Shown here: positions 29,879 to 39,141 of the stretch, piece after piece
Layout of the letters: every line of letters begins with the position of its first letter
How positions within the stretch are numbered: the first letter of the stretch is position 1
Source: Roseobacter sp.
Lineage (GTDB): Bacteria > Pseudomonadota > Alphaproteobacteria > Rhodobacterales > Rhodobacteraceae
Assembly: GCA_018500125.2 (NCBI GenBank)
Contig: JAHBAM020000008.1
Span: forward strand, 1 to 54,404
Direction: 5' to 3'
Length of the DNA stretch: 54,404 nucleotides
Translations under genes and position numbers: made by a program
Notes under the pieces: generated by a model
Databases searched by the model: none
The model's input: the letters and a program-made list of their open reading frames with translations, nothing else
Told to the model about the DNA's origin: nothing

Positions 29879-30493
29879 TTACGCGTGTGCGAAAATATCG
29901 GTTTCGGGCCAACCTTCCAGATCAAGCAGGGCGCGCGTGGGAAGAAAGCGGAAACACGCTTGCGCAAGCTCGTCACGGCCCTCGCGCGCGAGCATCACAT
30001 CGAGCTTTTCGCGCAGCTTGTGAAGGTGCAAGACATCAGAGGCGGCATAGTCGATCTGCGCTTTGGTCAGGGTATCTGCGCCCCAATCAGAGCTTTGCTG
30101 CTGCTTGGAGATGTCTTCGTTGAGAAGCTCTTGCAACAGGTTTTTCAGGCCGTGGCGGTCGGTATAGGTCCGCACCAGACGGCTGGCGATCTTGGTGCAA
30201 TAGACCGGCGCTGTGAGCGCGCCAAACGTATTTTGCAGCGCGGCAATATCAAAGCGGCCAAAATGAAAAAGCTTGAGCACATCGGGGTTTGTCAGCATGG
30301 CGCATAGATTGGGGGCGTCTGTCTGGCCCTGAGCAATCTGGACAAGATGCGCATTTCCATCACCAGAAGACATCTGAACCACACAGAGCCTGTCACGGTT
30401 GGGATGCAGACCCATTGTCTCGCAATCAATCGCCACAACAGGGCCAAGATCAAGGCCATCAGGGAGGTCGTTTTTATATAGGTGGTTGGTCAT
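29879..30493 (-). CDS. ribonuclease D-like 3'-5' exonuclease
   Basis: VAIDCETMGLHPNRDRLCVVQMSSGDG; LKLFHFGRFDIAAL; YAASDVLHLHKL (DEDDy); start trimmed to ATG at 30493. Confidence 0.92.
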   Translation of the reverse strand: MTNHLYKNDLPDGLDLGPVVAIDCETMGLHPNRDRLCVVQMSSGDGNAHLVQIAQGQTDAPNLCAMLTNPDVLKLFHFGRFDIAALQNTFGALTAPVYCTKIASRLVRTYTDRHGLKNLLQELLNEDISKQQQSSDWGADTLTKAQIDYAASDVLHLHKLREKLDVMLAREGRDELAQACFRFLPTRALLDLEGWPETDIFAHA

Positions 30494-30730
30494 GTCATTC
30501 CTCTGGGGTTCTGCAGGAATGGCGCCCGGCAAAAGAGCTCCAGCTTCGCAATTTTCCATGCAGTGTTAGAGCCATAACGAGATGGCCTCAAGGCAAAATG
30601 GTCTGGCAGAGAGTCTATCACGACAGTCAAACGCACCGCGCCGTGGCGGCTTGGATGTTGAACTTGCCTTCAAACTTTAGAGAACATAAATAGAACTCAA
30701 ACATCGCTGTGGTGCGGAACAGAAAGATGC

Positions 30731-32083
30731 GTGAACAAGATGCAGCCCTCAAATTTAACCGTCGGTAGTATATGCTCAGGTATTGAGGCTGCGAGTGTTG
30801 CATGGGCAGATATCGGCTTCACATTTGAGTGGTTCTCCGAAATTTCAGATTTTCCTTCAAAAGTCTTGGCTCAAAGGTACCCGCAAATCCCGAACCTTGG
30901 CGATATGAGTCACATTTCAGAGATGTTGATATCTGGCGCCATAAATTCTCCCGACGTGATATGCGCAGGCACCCCATGCCAGTCCTTTTCTGTGGCCGGA
31001 TGGATGAGCGGCCTAACAGACCTGAGGGGCAATCTCACGCTTGAATTTGTAGAAATCATTAAAGCAAATGACGCCGTTCGCAAAATATCAGGACAGCCAC
31101 GCTCGATCGTCTTTTGGGAGAATGTGGAAGGCGTTCTTCGTGATAAAACAAACGCGTTTGGATGTTTGCTATCTTCGTTGCTCGGGGTTCAAAACGAAAT
31201 TAGACCTCGCAATGGTTGGCCCAAAGCTGGAATGGCGCGCGGCCCTGAAAGAACTGTTGCCTGGCGAGTCCTTGACGCAAAATACTTTGGATTGCCGCAA
31301 CAACGGCGCCGGCTGTATTTGGTTGCTGGAGGTCCTGATTTATCGCCCGAGAACATCTTATTTGAGCGTCATGAGGGCATTGGTTTACCGAACTATCCTG
31401 CAAGTGAGTTGAATTTCACATTAAATGGTCACTCATTTGAAGTGTTTCGCTCCTATACTGATTGTCTATATGCGGCCTATGGAACAAAATGGAATGGCAA
31501 TGCCGCTGCTTACAATGGGTCTCTATTTGTCTGTCAAAACGATCGACTCAGGAGGCTAACACCTTTGGAGTGTGAGCGGATAATGGGATTTCCCGATGGC
31601 TATACAAAAATAGAGAAGGCTAAGCCGACGGCGCGATATCAAGCGATAGGAAACAGCTGGTCTGTTCCGGTTGTTCGTTGGCTTGGAAACCGAGTGACGC
31701 AGCAATTGGCAAAGACTCACCACGATCCCGCTATTGATATTCCAGACGACTATAGGATTTTCGTCGATAAAAATGTGGAGATATTTGGCCTCCAGGACGA
31801 CCCGTTTTGGATAGACAGTGACCGCTACCTGAATTGTTCTCCTGTTCCTTCGAAGGCCACCATTGGTAATCTGAGAGATATTGTTGATCCCGAAGCGGAT
31901 GAAAAATTTTACTTAACACCCGTAGGCTGCAAAGGCATCCTTCGTCGCCGTGCAGAGCGGAATTTAAGAATTAATCCTTTGTTAGAGGAAAGGCTAATTC
32001 GGATATCTTCACAATGGTCAGATGAGAAAATTGAAGCAATTTCCAAAATACAGCCGAGGGGTAGATTTGGCCGCTTAGCTTAG
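30731..32083 (+). CDS. DNA (cytosine-5-)-methyltransferase
   Basis: Motif I GSICSGIEAASVAWADIGF; IV CAGTPCQSFSVAGW; VI FWENVEGVL; VIII PQQRRRLYLVAG; IX LTPLECERIMGFPDGYT; X YQAIGNSWSVPVV. Confidence 0.95.
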   Translation: MNKMQPSNLTVGSICSGIEAASVAWADIGFTFEWFSEISDFPSKVLAQRYPQIPNLGDMSHISEMLISGAINSPDVICAGTPCQSFSVAGWMSGLTDLRGNLTLEFVEIIKANDAVRKISGQPRSIVFWENVEGVLRDKTNAFGCLLSSLLGVQNEIRPRNGWPKAGMARGPERTVAWRVLDAKYFGLPQQRRRLYLVAGGPDLSPENILFERHEGIGLPNYPASELNFTLNGHSFEVFRSYTDCLYAAYGTKWNGNAAAYNGSLFVCQNDRLRRLTPLECERIMGFPDGYTKIEKAKPTARYQAIGNSWSVPVVRWLGNRVTQQLAKTHHDPAIDIPDDYRIFVDKNVEIFGLQDDPFWIDSDRYLNCSPVPSKATIGNLRDIVDPEADEKFYLTPVGCKGILRRRAERNLRINPLLEERLIRISSQWSDEKIEAISKIQPRGRFGRLA

Positions 32084-32106
32084 TGAATAATTATTTTTGG
32101 CAGTGA

Positions 32107-32997
32107 TTATGTTAATTTTCTTTCCAAGGCTTTGCGCCACTTCTGAATATCATACCATCCACAACCAATGCAGCCTTTTTCCGCAGCCTTGCCGTTTTTG
32201 GGAAACCGCATATCCCAAGCTTCAACCCCGTGATAAAAGAAATCTATTCCAAAAATCTTCCCTCTAACCCCCGATTGGTAACAGGATCGGCATACTTCTC
32301 TTTTTTGCTGATTTCGTTGATTTGACAAAAGCTGGAAATCATTCACGATCTCGGCATCCGAGAGATCGTTCAGGCTCTCCCTTCTGGTCTCATGATCCCA
32401 TCATATTTCGGGAAACTTGTGATCAGGAAGCAGCCCCTCCTTTCGGCCCACCTTGCCTTCGAATGCGTCGTAGCTTTTGAGAAGTCTAATGATCCTATTT
32501 CGTGTATCGGAAGACCATTTCTCATAGCCCGAGACTCCACCCCGCTTTAGCGGCAATAACATCAAATGTGTTTTATTGGCGTTACATTGCTTACAACTAC
32601 GGCTTGTGTCGGTTGCCAAAGTATAGCCAAACTCCTTTAGGTCTTGAATTCTTCGCGCCCAATTTGGGTTGGTGGGAAGTTCGCACCCGACACACACCCA
32701 GCGCGGCGTACCCGACAAGACATCAAAGAACGCCTTAGTTGTTGTCGCACCCGGTTTACTCTTCCAGAACTTTGCTTGTTCTTCCTGCCATTGCGCCCAG
32801 CTGTTCGGATTTAATTCCTCATAAACTTCAGCCAAATACTTATCTATTTTGGTGTCAGGAATGTCTGTTCCAGTTCTCCGATATTCAATTGGAATTGATA
32901 ACTCTAATTCCAAATTCGGGTAAGAAAAAACAACATCTACGTACCGTTCTGACGCCTTACTGTGAGACCTTGTTAGAAGACGCTGAACCTTTTGCAC
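32107..32997 (-). pseudogene. HNH-type restriction endonuclease gene interrupted by one in-frame TGA at 32401-32403
   Basis: ORFs 32401..32997 and 32107..32346 share a frame: ...LLPDHKFPEI-TGA-WDHETRRESLNDLSDAEIVNDFQLLSNQRNQQKREVCRSC...GCIGCGWYD; together an HNH core plus CxxC pairs; convergent with the methyltransferase. Confidence 0.8.
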
Positions 32998-33332
32998 CCA
33001 ATATCCTTCGTTTATCGCTTATCAATAGAACAAAGCCTCACCATTTTTGGTCAGCTCGCTGAGGTGTCTTTTGCACCATGTGAAAACGTTACGTCCCGAG
33101 AAGTTGGGTGTCAAATACCGCAAGCTCGCGCCCAAAATGAAAGCGGCGAGAGTGAATTATCTGCATATGTATCTGCGGGCAGCGGAGGGGGTGTGGTTTG
33201 TTTCAGCCCTGAACCGACTTTTAAATGCTGCTTGCATTATCGCACTCTTTCGCCCCAAGGCGGAGGGGTGAGTGGGTAGCGGCCAAACAGTCGGGCCGTC
33301 TTTTGCGCCAGGTTGTTTCTTGCATCGGCGCG

Positions 33333-36300
33333 TTACGGGGCGGCGGGGGTGGGGTGATTTTTGGGCCGGACATCTTCGAGGGCGGCATAGAATGCGGGCA
33401 GAACCAGCAGGATCAGAACGGTCGCCGCGAGAAGTCCGAAGACGACCGAGATCACCAGTGGTTTGAGGGTCTGGGCTTGGGTCGAGGTTTCCAGGAGCAG
33501 CGGTGCCATGCCCATGATGGTGGTGGAGACCGAGACAAAGATCGGTCGGAACCGCGAGCGCACGGCTTCGCCCGCGGCCAGCGCGGCAGAAAGCCCCTCG
33601 GCGCGGCGGGCATTTATGACACCGACCAGCAGAATCGCATTGTTGACCACGATACCGGCCAGCGAGGCCGCGCCCACCAGTGAGGGCATGGAGATATTGT
33701 AGCCCATCAGGACATGGCCCCAGATCACCCCGAGAAACGCGAGCGGGATCGTGATCATGACGATCAGCGGCTCGATATAGCTGTGGAACTGGAAGCTGAG
33801 CACCACATAGATCCCCAGCAGCCCGATCAGGAAGCCGCGCAGGATTGAGGCGACGGTTTCTGCCGAATTCGCCGCTTGCCCGCCGACGTCAAAGGTCAGG
33901 CCGGGGGTGGCGGAGACAAGCTCGGGAAGAAAGCCCTCTGTCAGCCGGGCGGTGATTGCGTCGGCGTTGCCGATCCGGCCATCCACATCGGCTGAAACGG
34001 TCACTGTGCGCAGGCCGTTGCGACGCGAGATGCTGCCCCAGCCGCGGGCCTCGGCAATTGTCACCACATTGGACAGTGGCACAGTGCCACCGCCCGGCAG
34101 GGCGATTTCGAAGGCTGTCAGGTCATCGCGGGTGGCACGGTCGCGACCTGTCAGGCGCACTTCCAGATCCCACGCCAGATCACCACGCCGGATTTCGGCC
34201 AGTTGGGTGCCAAGAAAGGCTGCGCGGAGTTGGCTGGCAACATCTGTCGCGGTCAGCCCCATGGCTTCGGAGCCGGGGGCAAGGGTCAGGCGCAATTCCG
34301 GCGCTCCGGGGCGCAGATCAAGGATCGCATTGCGCACACCGGCATAGGTTTGCAGGTCTGCCAAGGTGGCGCGGCCACTTGCTTCCAGCGTGGCGAGATC
34401 GGGATGGCTGAGGCGCAACTCGATGGCGATACCCTGCGGCCCGATGCCCGGTTCGGTCAGGATCAGCGAGGAAACGCCGGGCAGCGGGCCGATTTCTGCG
34501 CGCCAGAGCGTGACGATATCGTCAAGTGTGCTGCTGCGGACCTCGGCACCGAGCAAATCAATCGCAACGGTGGCCACATGGGCACCGCTTTCGCCAGCAG
34601 ACAGGTTGCGGCCAAGCCGTGTGATACGGCGGATGACCAGTGGTTGGGATTGAGGCTGTTCGGGCGTCAGGCGCGCGTTCACGCGGTCAAGTGCCCTCTC
34701 GACCTGCGCAACGGTTTCGCTGGTGCGGGCCAGTGGCGTGCCTGCGGGCAGCATCAGCCGCGCCTCGAGCACATCACCGTCGATCTCTGGCATGGCCTCG
34801 CGCTTCACGACGCCGCCGCCCAATGCGCCAGCCGTCAGGATCAGCGCACCAATCGCCAGCCCCGCAACGAGCCAGCGCCCACGGATCGCCATATCGGCCA
34901 GACGGCCCATCGCTTCGCGCAAAGTATCAAAGCCTGCATCAAACCGGCTGCGGAACCGCGAGGGCGTGGTCTCCTTGATCCCGCCTTTCAGGTGATGTGG
35001 CAGGATCAGGAAGGCTTCAACAAGCGAGGCGGCCAAGGCCGCCAGCAGGACCACCGGCAACACATCGAGCACCGCACCCAATTCGCCGGCCAGAAACGCC
35101 AGCGGCAGGAACACAGCAAGGGTGGTCAGGAAAGACGAGATCACGCCGGGCGCCACAGCGGAGACGCCAGCCGCAACATTTTCGACCGTTGCGCCCTTGG
35201 TGGAATGCACCGCAATGGAATCTGCGATCACGATAGAGTCGTCCATCACGATCCCGATCGCCATCAACAGCGCAACCAGCGTCATCATGTTCAGGCTCAG
35301 CCCTGTCAGTGCCATCCAGAGGAATGCGCCAGCAAAGGCCACGGGCAGGCCCATCGCGGCCCAGATCGCGAAACCGGGGCGAAAGAACAGGCTCATCACC
35401 GCCACGACCAGCACAAGCCCGACCACCCCGTTCTGCACCAGCATGACGAGCCGGTCGCGGATGATTGAGGTCACATCCTGCACCACTTCGACCTTGATCG
35501 TATCGGGCAGGCGCGCGCGCTCTTGCGCCACCAGCTCGGCCACGGAATCAAGCACACGCAGCGCATCGGCATCGAGCGCCTTGGCCACGTCAATCACGAT
35601 GGCCGGAATGCCATCGACAAAGGCGCGGTCCTGTGGCGGCTCAAAGCGCTCCTCGATCAGGGCGACATCGCCCAGCGTCAGGGTTGCGCCGTTCGGCAGG
35701 ACCATAACCGGAATCCGCGCCAGCGTGAGCGCCGTGTCGCGCTCGGCGGTAAAGCGCAGGGTCGTGTCCACGCCCGGCCCGTCCAGTGTTCCGGCGGGGA
35801 GATCAATATTTTGGGCCGCGATGGCGGCGGCCAAAGCGGCAGGTGTCAGACCGTGGCTGTCAAGCACGGCGCGGTCTGCCGTGATCGAGAGTGTCCGCAC
35901 GCCCAAGCCGCCACGGGTCACGCGGGCGATGCCGGGCAAGGCTGTGAGGCGGTCGGACAGGCCATCGGCGTAAAGATCAAGCTCGCCCAGCGGCAAATCA
36001 CCGGAGATCGCGACCGATGTGACCGGATCAGAGCGGTGCAATTCGCGCACCACGACGGGATCGGCGCGCTCGGGAAAGCTGTCGATCGCCGCCGCTTCGG
36101 TGCGCAGAGAATTGACAAAGCGCAGCGCATCATTGCCCGGCGCCAGAGTGGCCACGGCGCGCGCGCGGCCGGTCTGCGCGTTGCAGGTCAGGGTTTCTAG
36201 CCCCTCGACGCCTTGCACCCCGTCCCAGAGCGGGGCGCAGATGGCCGTTTCCACATCTTCGGCGGCCGCCCCGCGGTAGGGCACTGTGATCTCGGCTTCG

Positions 36301-36422
36301 ACCGCGCGGAAATCGGGAAAAGTTTCGCGCAAGAGACCCGGTGCCGCGAACACACCGGCTGCAAGAAAAAGAAGCAACAACAGGTTGCCTGCTGTCGGAT
36401 GGCTAGTGAACCAGCGGATCAT
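33333..36422 (-). CDS. efflux RND transporter permease subunit (AcrB/HAE-type)
   Basis: 1029 aa; MIRWFTSHPTAGNLLLLLFLAAG; GIVMDDSIVIADSI; repeated TM blocks. Confidence 0.96.
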   Translation of the reverse strand: MIRWFTSHPTAGNLLLLLFLAAGVFAAPGLLRETFPDFRAVEAEITVPYRGAAAEDVETAICAPLWDGVQGVEGLETLTCNAQTGRARAVATLAPGNDALRFVNSLRTEAAAIDSFPERADPVVVRELHRSDPVTSVAISGDLPLGELDLYADGLSDRLTALPGIARVTRGGLGVRTLSITADRAVLDSHGLTPAALAAAIAAQNIDLPAGTLDGPGVDTTLRFTAERDTALTLARIPVMVLPNGATLTLGDVALIEERFEPPQDRAFVDGIPAIVIDVAKALDADALRVLDSVAELVAQERARLPDTIKVEVVQDVTSIIRDRLVMLVQNGVVGLVLVVAVMSLFFRPGFAIWAAMGLPVAFAGAFLWMALTGLSLNMMTLVALLMAIGIVMDDSIVIADSIAVHSTKGATVENVAAGVSAVAPGVISSFLTTLAVFLPLAFLAGELGAVLDVLPVVLLAALAASLVEAFLILPHHLKGGIKETTPSRFRSRFDAGFDTLREAMGRLADMAIRGRWLVAGLAIGALILTAGALGGGVVKREAMPEIDGDVLEARLMLPAGTPLARTSETVAQVERALDRVNARLTPEQPQSQPLVIRRITRLGRNLSAGESGAHVATVAIDLLGAEVRSSTLDDIVTLWRAEIGPLPGVSSLILTEPGIGPQGIAIELRLSHPDLATLEASGRATLADLQTYAGVRNAILDLRPGAPELRLTLAPGSEAMGLTATDVASQLRAAFLGTQLAEIRRGDLAWDLEVRLTGRDRATRDDLTAFEIALPGGGTVPLSNVVTIAEARGWGSISRRNGLRTVTVSADVDGRIGNADAITARLTEGFLPELVSATPGLTFDVGGQAANSAETVASILRGFLIGLLGIYVVLSFQFHSYIEPLIVMITIPLAFLGVIWGHVLMGYNISMPSLVGAASLAGIVVNNAILLVGVINARRAEGLSAALAAGEAVRSRFRPIFVSVSTTIMGMAPLLLETSTQAQTLKPLVISVVFGLLAATVLILLVLPAFYAALEDVRPKNHPTPAAP

Positions 36423-37717
36423 TTCAGCGCCTCAACGGGTGTCAGCGCCATGCCGGGGATCGCCGGAGCTATGTCGTCGATCACAACGCGGTCGCCCGCA
36501 GCGAGACCATCAGCAATAATGACCCGGCTGTCTTGGGAAAATGCGGCTGTGACAGGGCGCAGCGCCAGCAGATCATCAGCATCGGCCACGCGCACAAAGC
36601 CGCCATGCAGCGCCGCCTCGGGAATGGCGATTGCACCGGCGAGGGGCGCGCCCGCGAAAGACAGTTGCACCTGCATATTGGGAACAAGCGGCAAGCGGCG
36701 CGGCGGGTCTGCGCCCTCATAGGGCGCATCGACGGCCACCACCACCGGCACAGTGCGCGCGCGAGCGTCGAGCGCGCCTTCGATGCGGACCACACGGGCG
36801 GCCCATATCTGGGCCGGGTCCGACAGCGGGCTGAGGGTTACATCAATCTGTTTGGCCGGCGTATCCCGCATCAGTGTGGCAACGGTCGTGCCTTGGGGGA
36901 TGGCGCCGATCAGGCGGCGAAAACTCTCGATCGGCAGATGCGCCACGACCTCGGCAACCGCGATGCTGTCTCCACGGATCAGGATCTGACCCGGCGCGAC
37001 GGTCTGGAAACGCTCTGCGGCCACATCGGTTATGCGCAGGTTGAAAGGTGTGCTCAGCGTTGTGCGCTCCAGCGCCCGCTCTGCGCGGTCAATGGCCGCG
37101 GCACTCCGCTCGACCTGCGCCGCGATCCGCGCCTCTCGGGGCGGGATCAGCGAAAGGCTGTTTTCCAGCTCTGTCACGGTGCGGCGGGCCAGAAGCGTGG
37201 CGCGCTCTGCCTCATCGGCGCGCGACTGCGGGACAGTGCCCTGATCAAAGAGAGTGCGGGTTCGGGTCAGCTCGGCTTGGGCGAGCGTCAAGCGGGTGCG
37301 CTCCAGATCAAGGATACGGGCTGTGTTGGCGGCCTCGGCCGTCAACTGCGCGCGTTCGGCGGCGAGCACCGCAAGATCGGCCTGCGACTGGGCGAGCGCC
37401 AGTTCGTAATCGGCCGGATCGATCCGCAACACCTCGGTTCCGGCGGGAATCATCCGCCCGGCGTCGAGATCCGGATGGCGCCAGACCACCTCGCCCTGCA
37501 CCTCGGCCACTGCGACCCAGCTTTGCGCTGCGCGCAGATTGCCCCAAGCGATCGCCGTTGGGCGCAGCTCGTCCTCTGCAACGGTCATCACATGGACGGG
37601 CAGCGCCGGTGCCTGCGCGTCTGTCCGGGCGGGACCGGGGGCCGATGCAATCATCCAGGCCGCAGCAGCGACCCCGAGACCAATCGGCGGCAAGGCAAAG
37701 AGCGGAGTGAAACGCAT
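36419..37717 (-). CDS. efflux RND transporter periplasmic adaptor subunit
   Basis: Membrane-fusion protein layout: lipoyl-like halves flanking coiled coil, N-terminal TM; start trimmed to 37717 (MRFTPLFALPPIGLG). Confidence 0.9.
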   Translation of the reverse strand: MRFTPLFALPPIGLGVAAAAWMIASAPGPARTDAQAPALPVHVMTVAEDELRPTAIAWGNLRAAQSWVAVAEVQGEVVWRHPDLDAGRMIPAGTEVLRIDPADYELALAQSQADLAVLAAERAQLTAEAANTARILDLERTRLTLAQAELTRTRTLFDQGTVPQSRADEAERATLLARRTVTELENSLSLIPPREARIAAQVERSAAAIDRAERALERTTLSTPFNLRITDVAAERFQTVAPGQILIRGDSIAVAEVVAHLPIESFRRLIGAIPQGTTVATLMRDTPAKQIDVTLSPLSDPAQIWAARVVRIEGALDARARTVPVVVAVDAPYEGADPPRRLPLVPNMQVQLSFAGAPLAGAIAIPEAALHGGFVRVADADDLLALRPVTAAFSQDSRVIIADGLAAGDRVVIDDIAPAIPGMALTPVEALK

Positions 37718-37721
37718 TGGC

Positions 37722-38219
37722 TTAATCCTGTGCTCTGCGCATCCGCGCCAGTATGTTGTCGCGCAGCACAAATTGGTGGTAGAGCGCGCCGGCGATATGC
37801 AACGCCACCAGCGCCAGCAGAATAACTTTCATCACGTTGTGGCCCTGTGCGGCGGCTTGAAGACCGCCAAACCACGCCACCGAGCCGCTGACCGGCATCA
37901 GGATCATCAGCGCGTAGAGACCAACATGGGTGATCTTGGCGAGGACGCCTTGCAGCCTGTTGGCCTCCTGCGCCGGCAAAACCCCGCGCCGAGCACGCAG
38001 CATGAGCCGCCAGAGCGCAAAGATCAGCACGAGAGCGCCCCCCGCCACATGGGCCAACACAAGCGGATCAAAGCCGGCCTCAAGCCCGTCGGTAACCCGG
38101 CCCCAGGCGGTCGAAATCGCATCCTTGAAGATATATTGCTGCGCGATCAAAGCAAAAACGAGCCAATGCAGCACAATCTGCAGGCGGGAGTAGCGGGTCG
38201 GAGCGTCTGTGGCGGGCAT
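37722..38219 (-). CDS. cytochrome b561
   Basis: RYSRLQIVLHWLVFALIAQQYIFKD; four-helix pattern with conserved His; RDNILARMR. Confidence 0.92.
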   Translation of the reverse strand: MPATDAPTRYSRLQIVLHWLVFALIAQQYIFKDAISTAWGRVTDGLEAGFDPLVLAHVAGGALVLIFALWRLMLRARRGVLPAQEANRLQGVLAKITHVGLYALMILMPVSGSVAWFGGLQAAAQGHNVMKVILLALVALHIAGALYHQFVLRDNILARMRRAQD

Positions 38220-38282
38220 ATGGGCGGTCTTTCAATCTGGAAAAGCGACTCAGGAAGATGGTTGCCTGTGTCGGCAATATAA

Positions 38283-38302
38283 GTTAGTTTGTTATCACTA
38301 AC
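38283..38302. promoter_or_regulatory. probable TetR-family operator
   Basis: GTTAGT-TTGTTATC-ACTAAC 6+6 inverted repeat in the divergent tetR / cytochrome b561 intergenic region, 13 nt before the tetR ATG. Confidence 0.6.
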
Positions 38303-38314
38303 AAGGGGTGAGCT

Positions 38315-38908
38315 ATGTCGGGGCGTCAAACTGCGGAAGACCGCAAAGCACAGATCGTGGCCGTGGTGCTGCAAATTGCCGATGAGATCGGGCCTGACAG
38401 GCTCAGCACCACCGATGTTGCGCGCGCCATCGGCATCAGCCAGCCTGCGATCTTCCGGCATTTTCCAACCAAAAGCGCCCTCTGGCTGGCTGTGGCCGAG
38501 AGCGTTTCGGAGCGGTTACAGCGCGACTGGGCCGCAGCCGAAGCCGAGGCAAGCGGGGCGCACCCGCGCCTGAAGGCGCTGATCATGGCGCAACTCTCTG
38601 CCATTGCAAAGACCCCTGCCCTGCCGTCGCTCTTGTTCTCGCGAGAACTGCAGGTGGAAAACATGGCCCTGCGCGACGTGTTTCACAGGCTTCTGGGCGC
38701 ATTTCAAAGCCGCCTGATCGAGGCGATCCGCGACGGCCAAGCCACGGGCGATATATGCGAAACTGTCAGCCCCGAGGATGTTGCCAGCTTGCTGACCTCG
38801 CTTGTGCAGGGCGTCGCGATCCGCTGGACCCTTGGCGCGCGGAGCTTTTCACTTGTCCACGAGGGCCTGCGCCTGTTTGACGTCCAAATCGCGCTTTTGC
38901 GCAGATAA
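38315..38908 (+). CDS. TetR/AcrR family transcriptional regulator
   Basis: HTH segment IGPDRLSTTDVARAIGISQPAIFRHFPTKSALWLAV. Confidence 0.94.
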   Translation: MSGRQTAEDRKAQIVAVVLQIADEIGPDRLSTTDVARAIGISQPAIFRHFPTKSALWLAVAESVSERLQRDWAAAEAEASGAHPRLKALIMAQLSAIAKTPALPSLLFSRELQVENMALRDVFHRLLGAFQSRLIEAIRDGQATGDICETVSPEDVASLLTSLVQGVAIRWTLGARSFSLVHEGLRLFDVQIALLRR

Positions 38909-39141
38909 CACGGCGCCTGCGACCCTCCGCGCAGGTCTGGGAGCGCAATTACGCCCGCAAATTCAGCGATGTGGGTCTTGGCTGCCTGCATTTTAATCAA
39001 CGCTAAAGTCCTGAGGGTTAATTTCGGCCCGATATCTGCCATTCCTCTGAGCATTGTGATGCATATAGCGGCAACACCACAGCTTGCCGGAGGCGTCACA
39101 TCACCCTGACCATTCCCATAAACCTGCCCGATAAGAGCAGC

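Noticed and set aside
30731-33020. Prophage fragment
   Set aside because: The methyltransferase resembles phage Dcm enzymes, but there is no integrase, structural, lysis or replication gene and no att-like repeats were seen.
34203-35468. 421-aa and related plus-strand ORFs opposite the RND permease and adaptor (including 36533..37825)
   Set aside because: Antisense shadow ORFs with His/Gln/Arg-rich translations; the minus strand encodes clear RND proteins.
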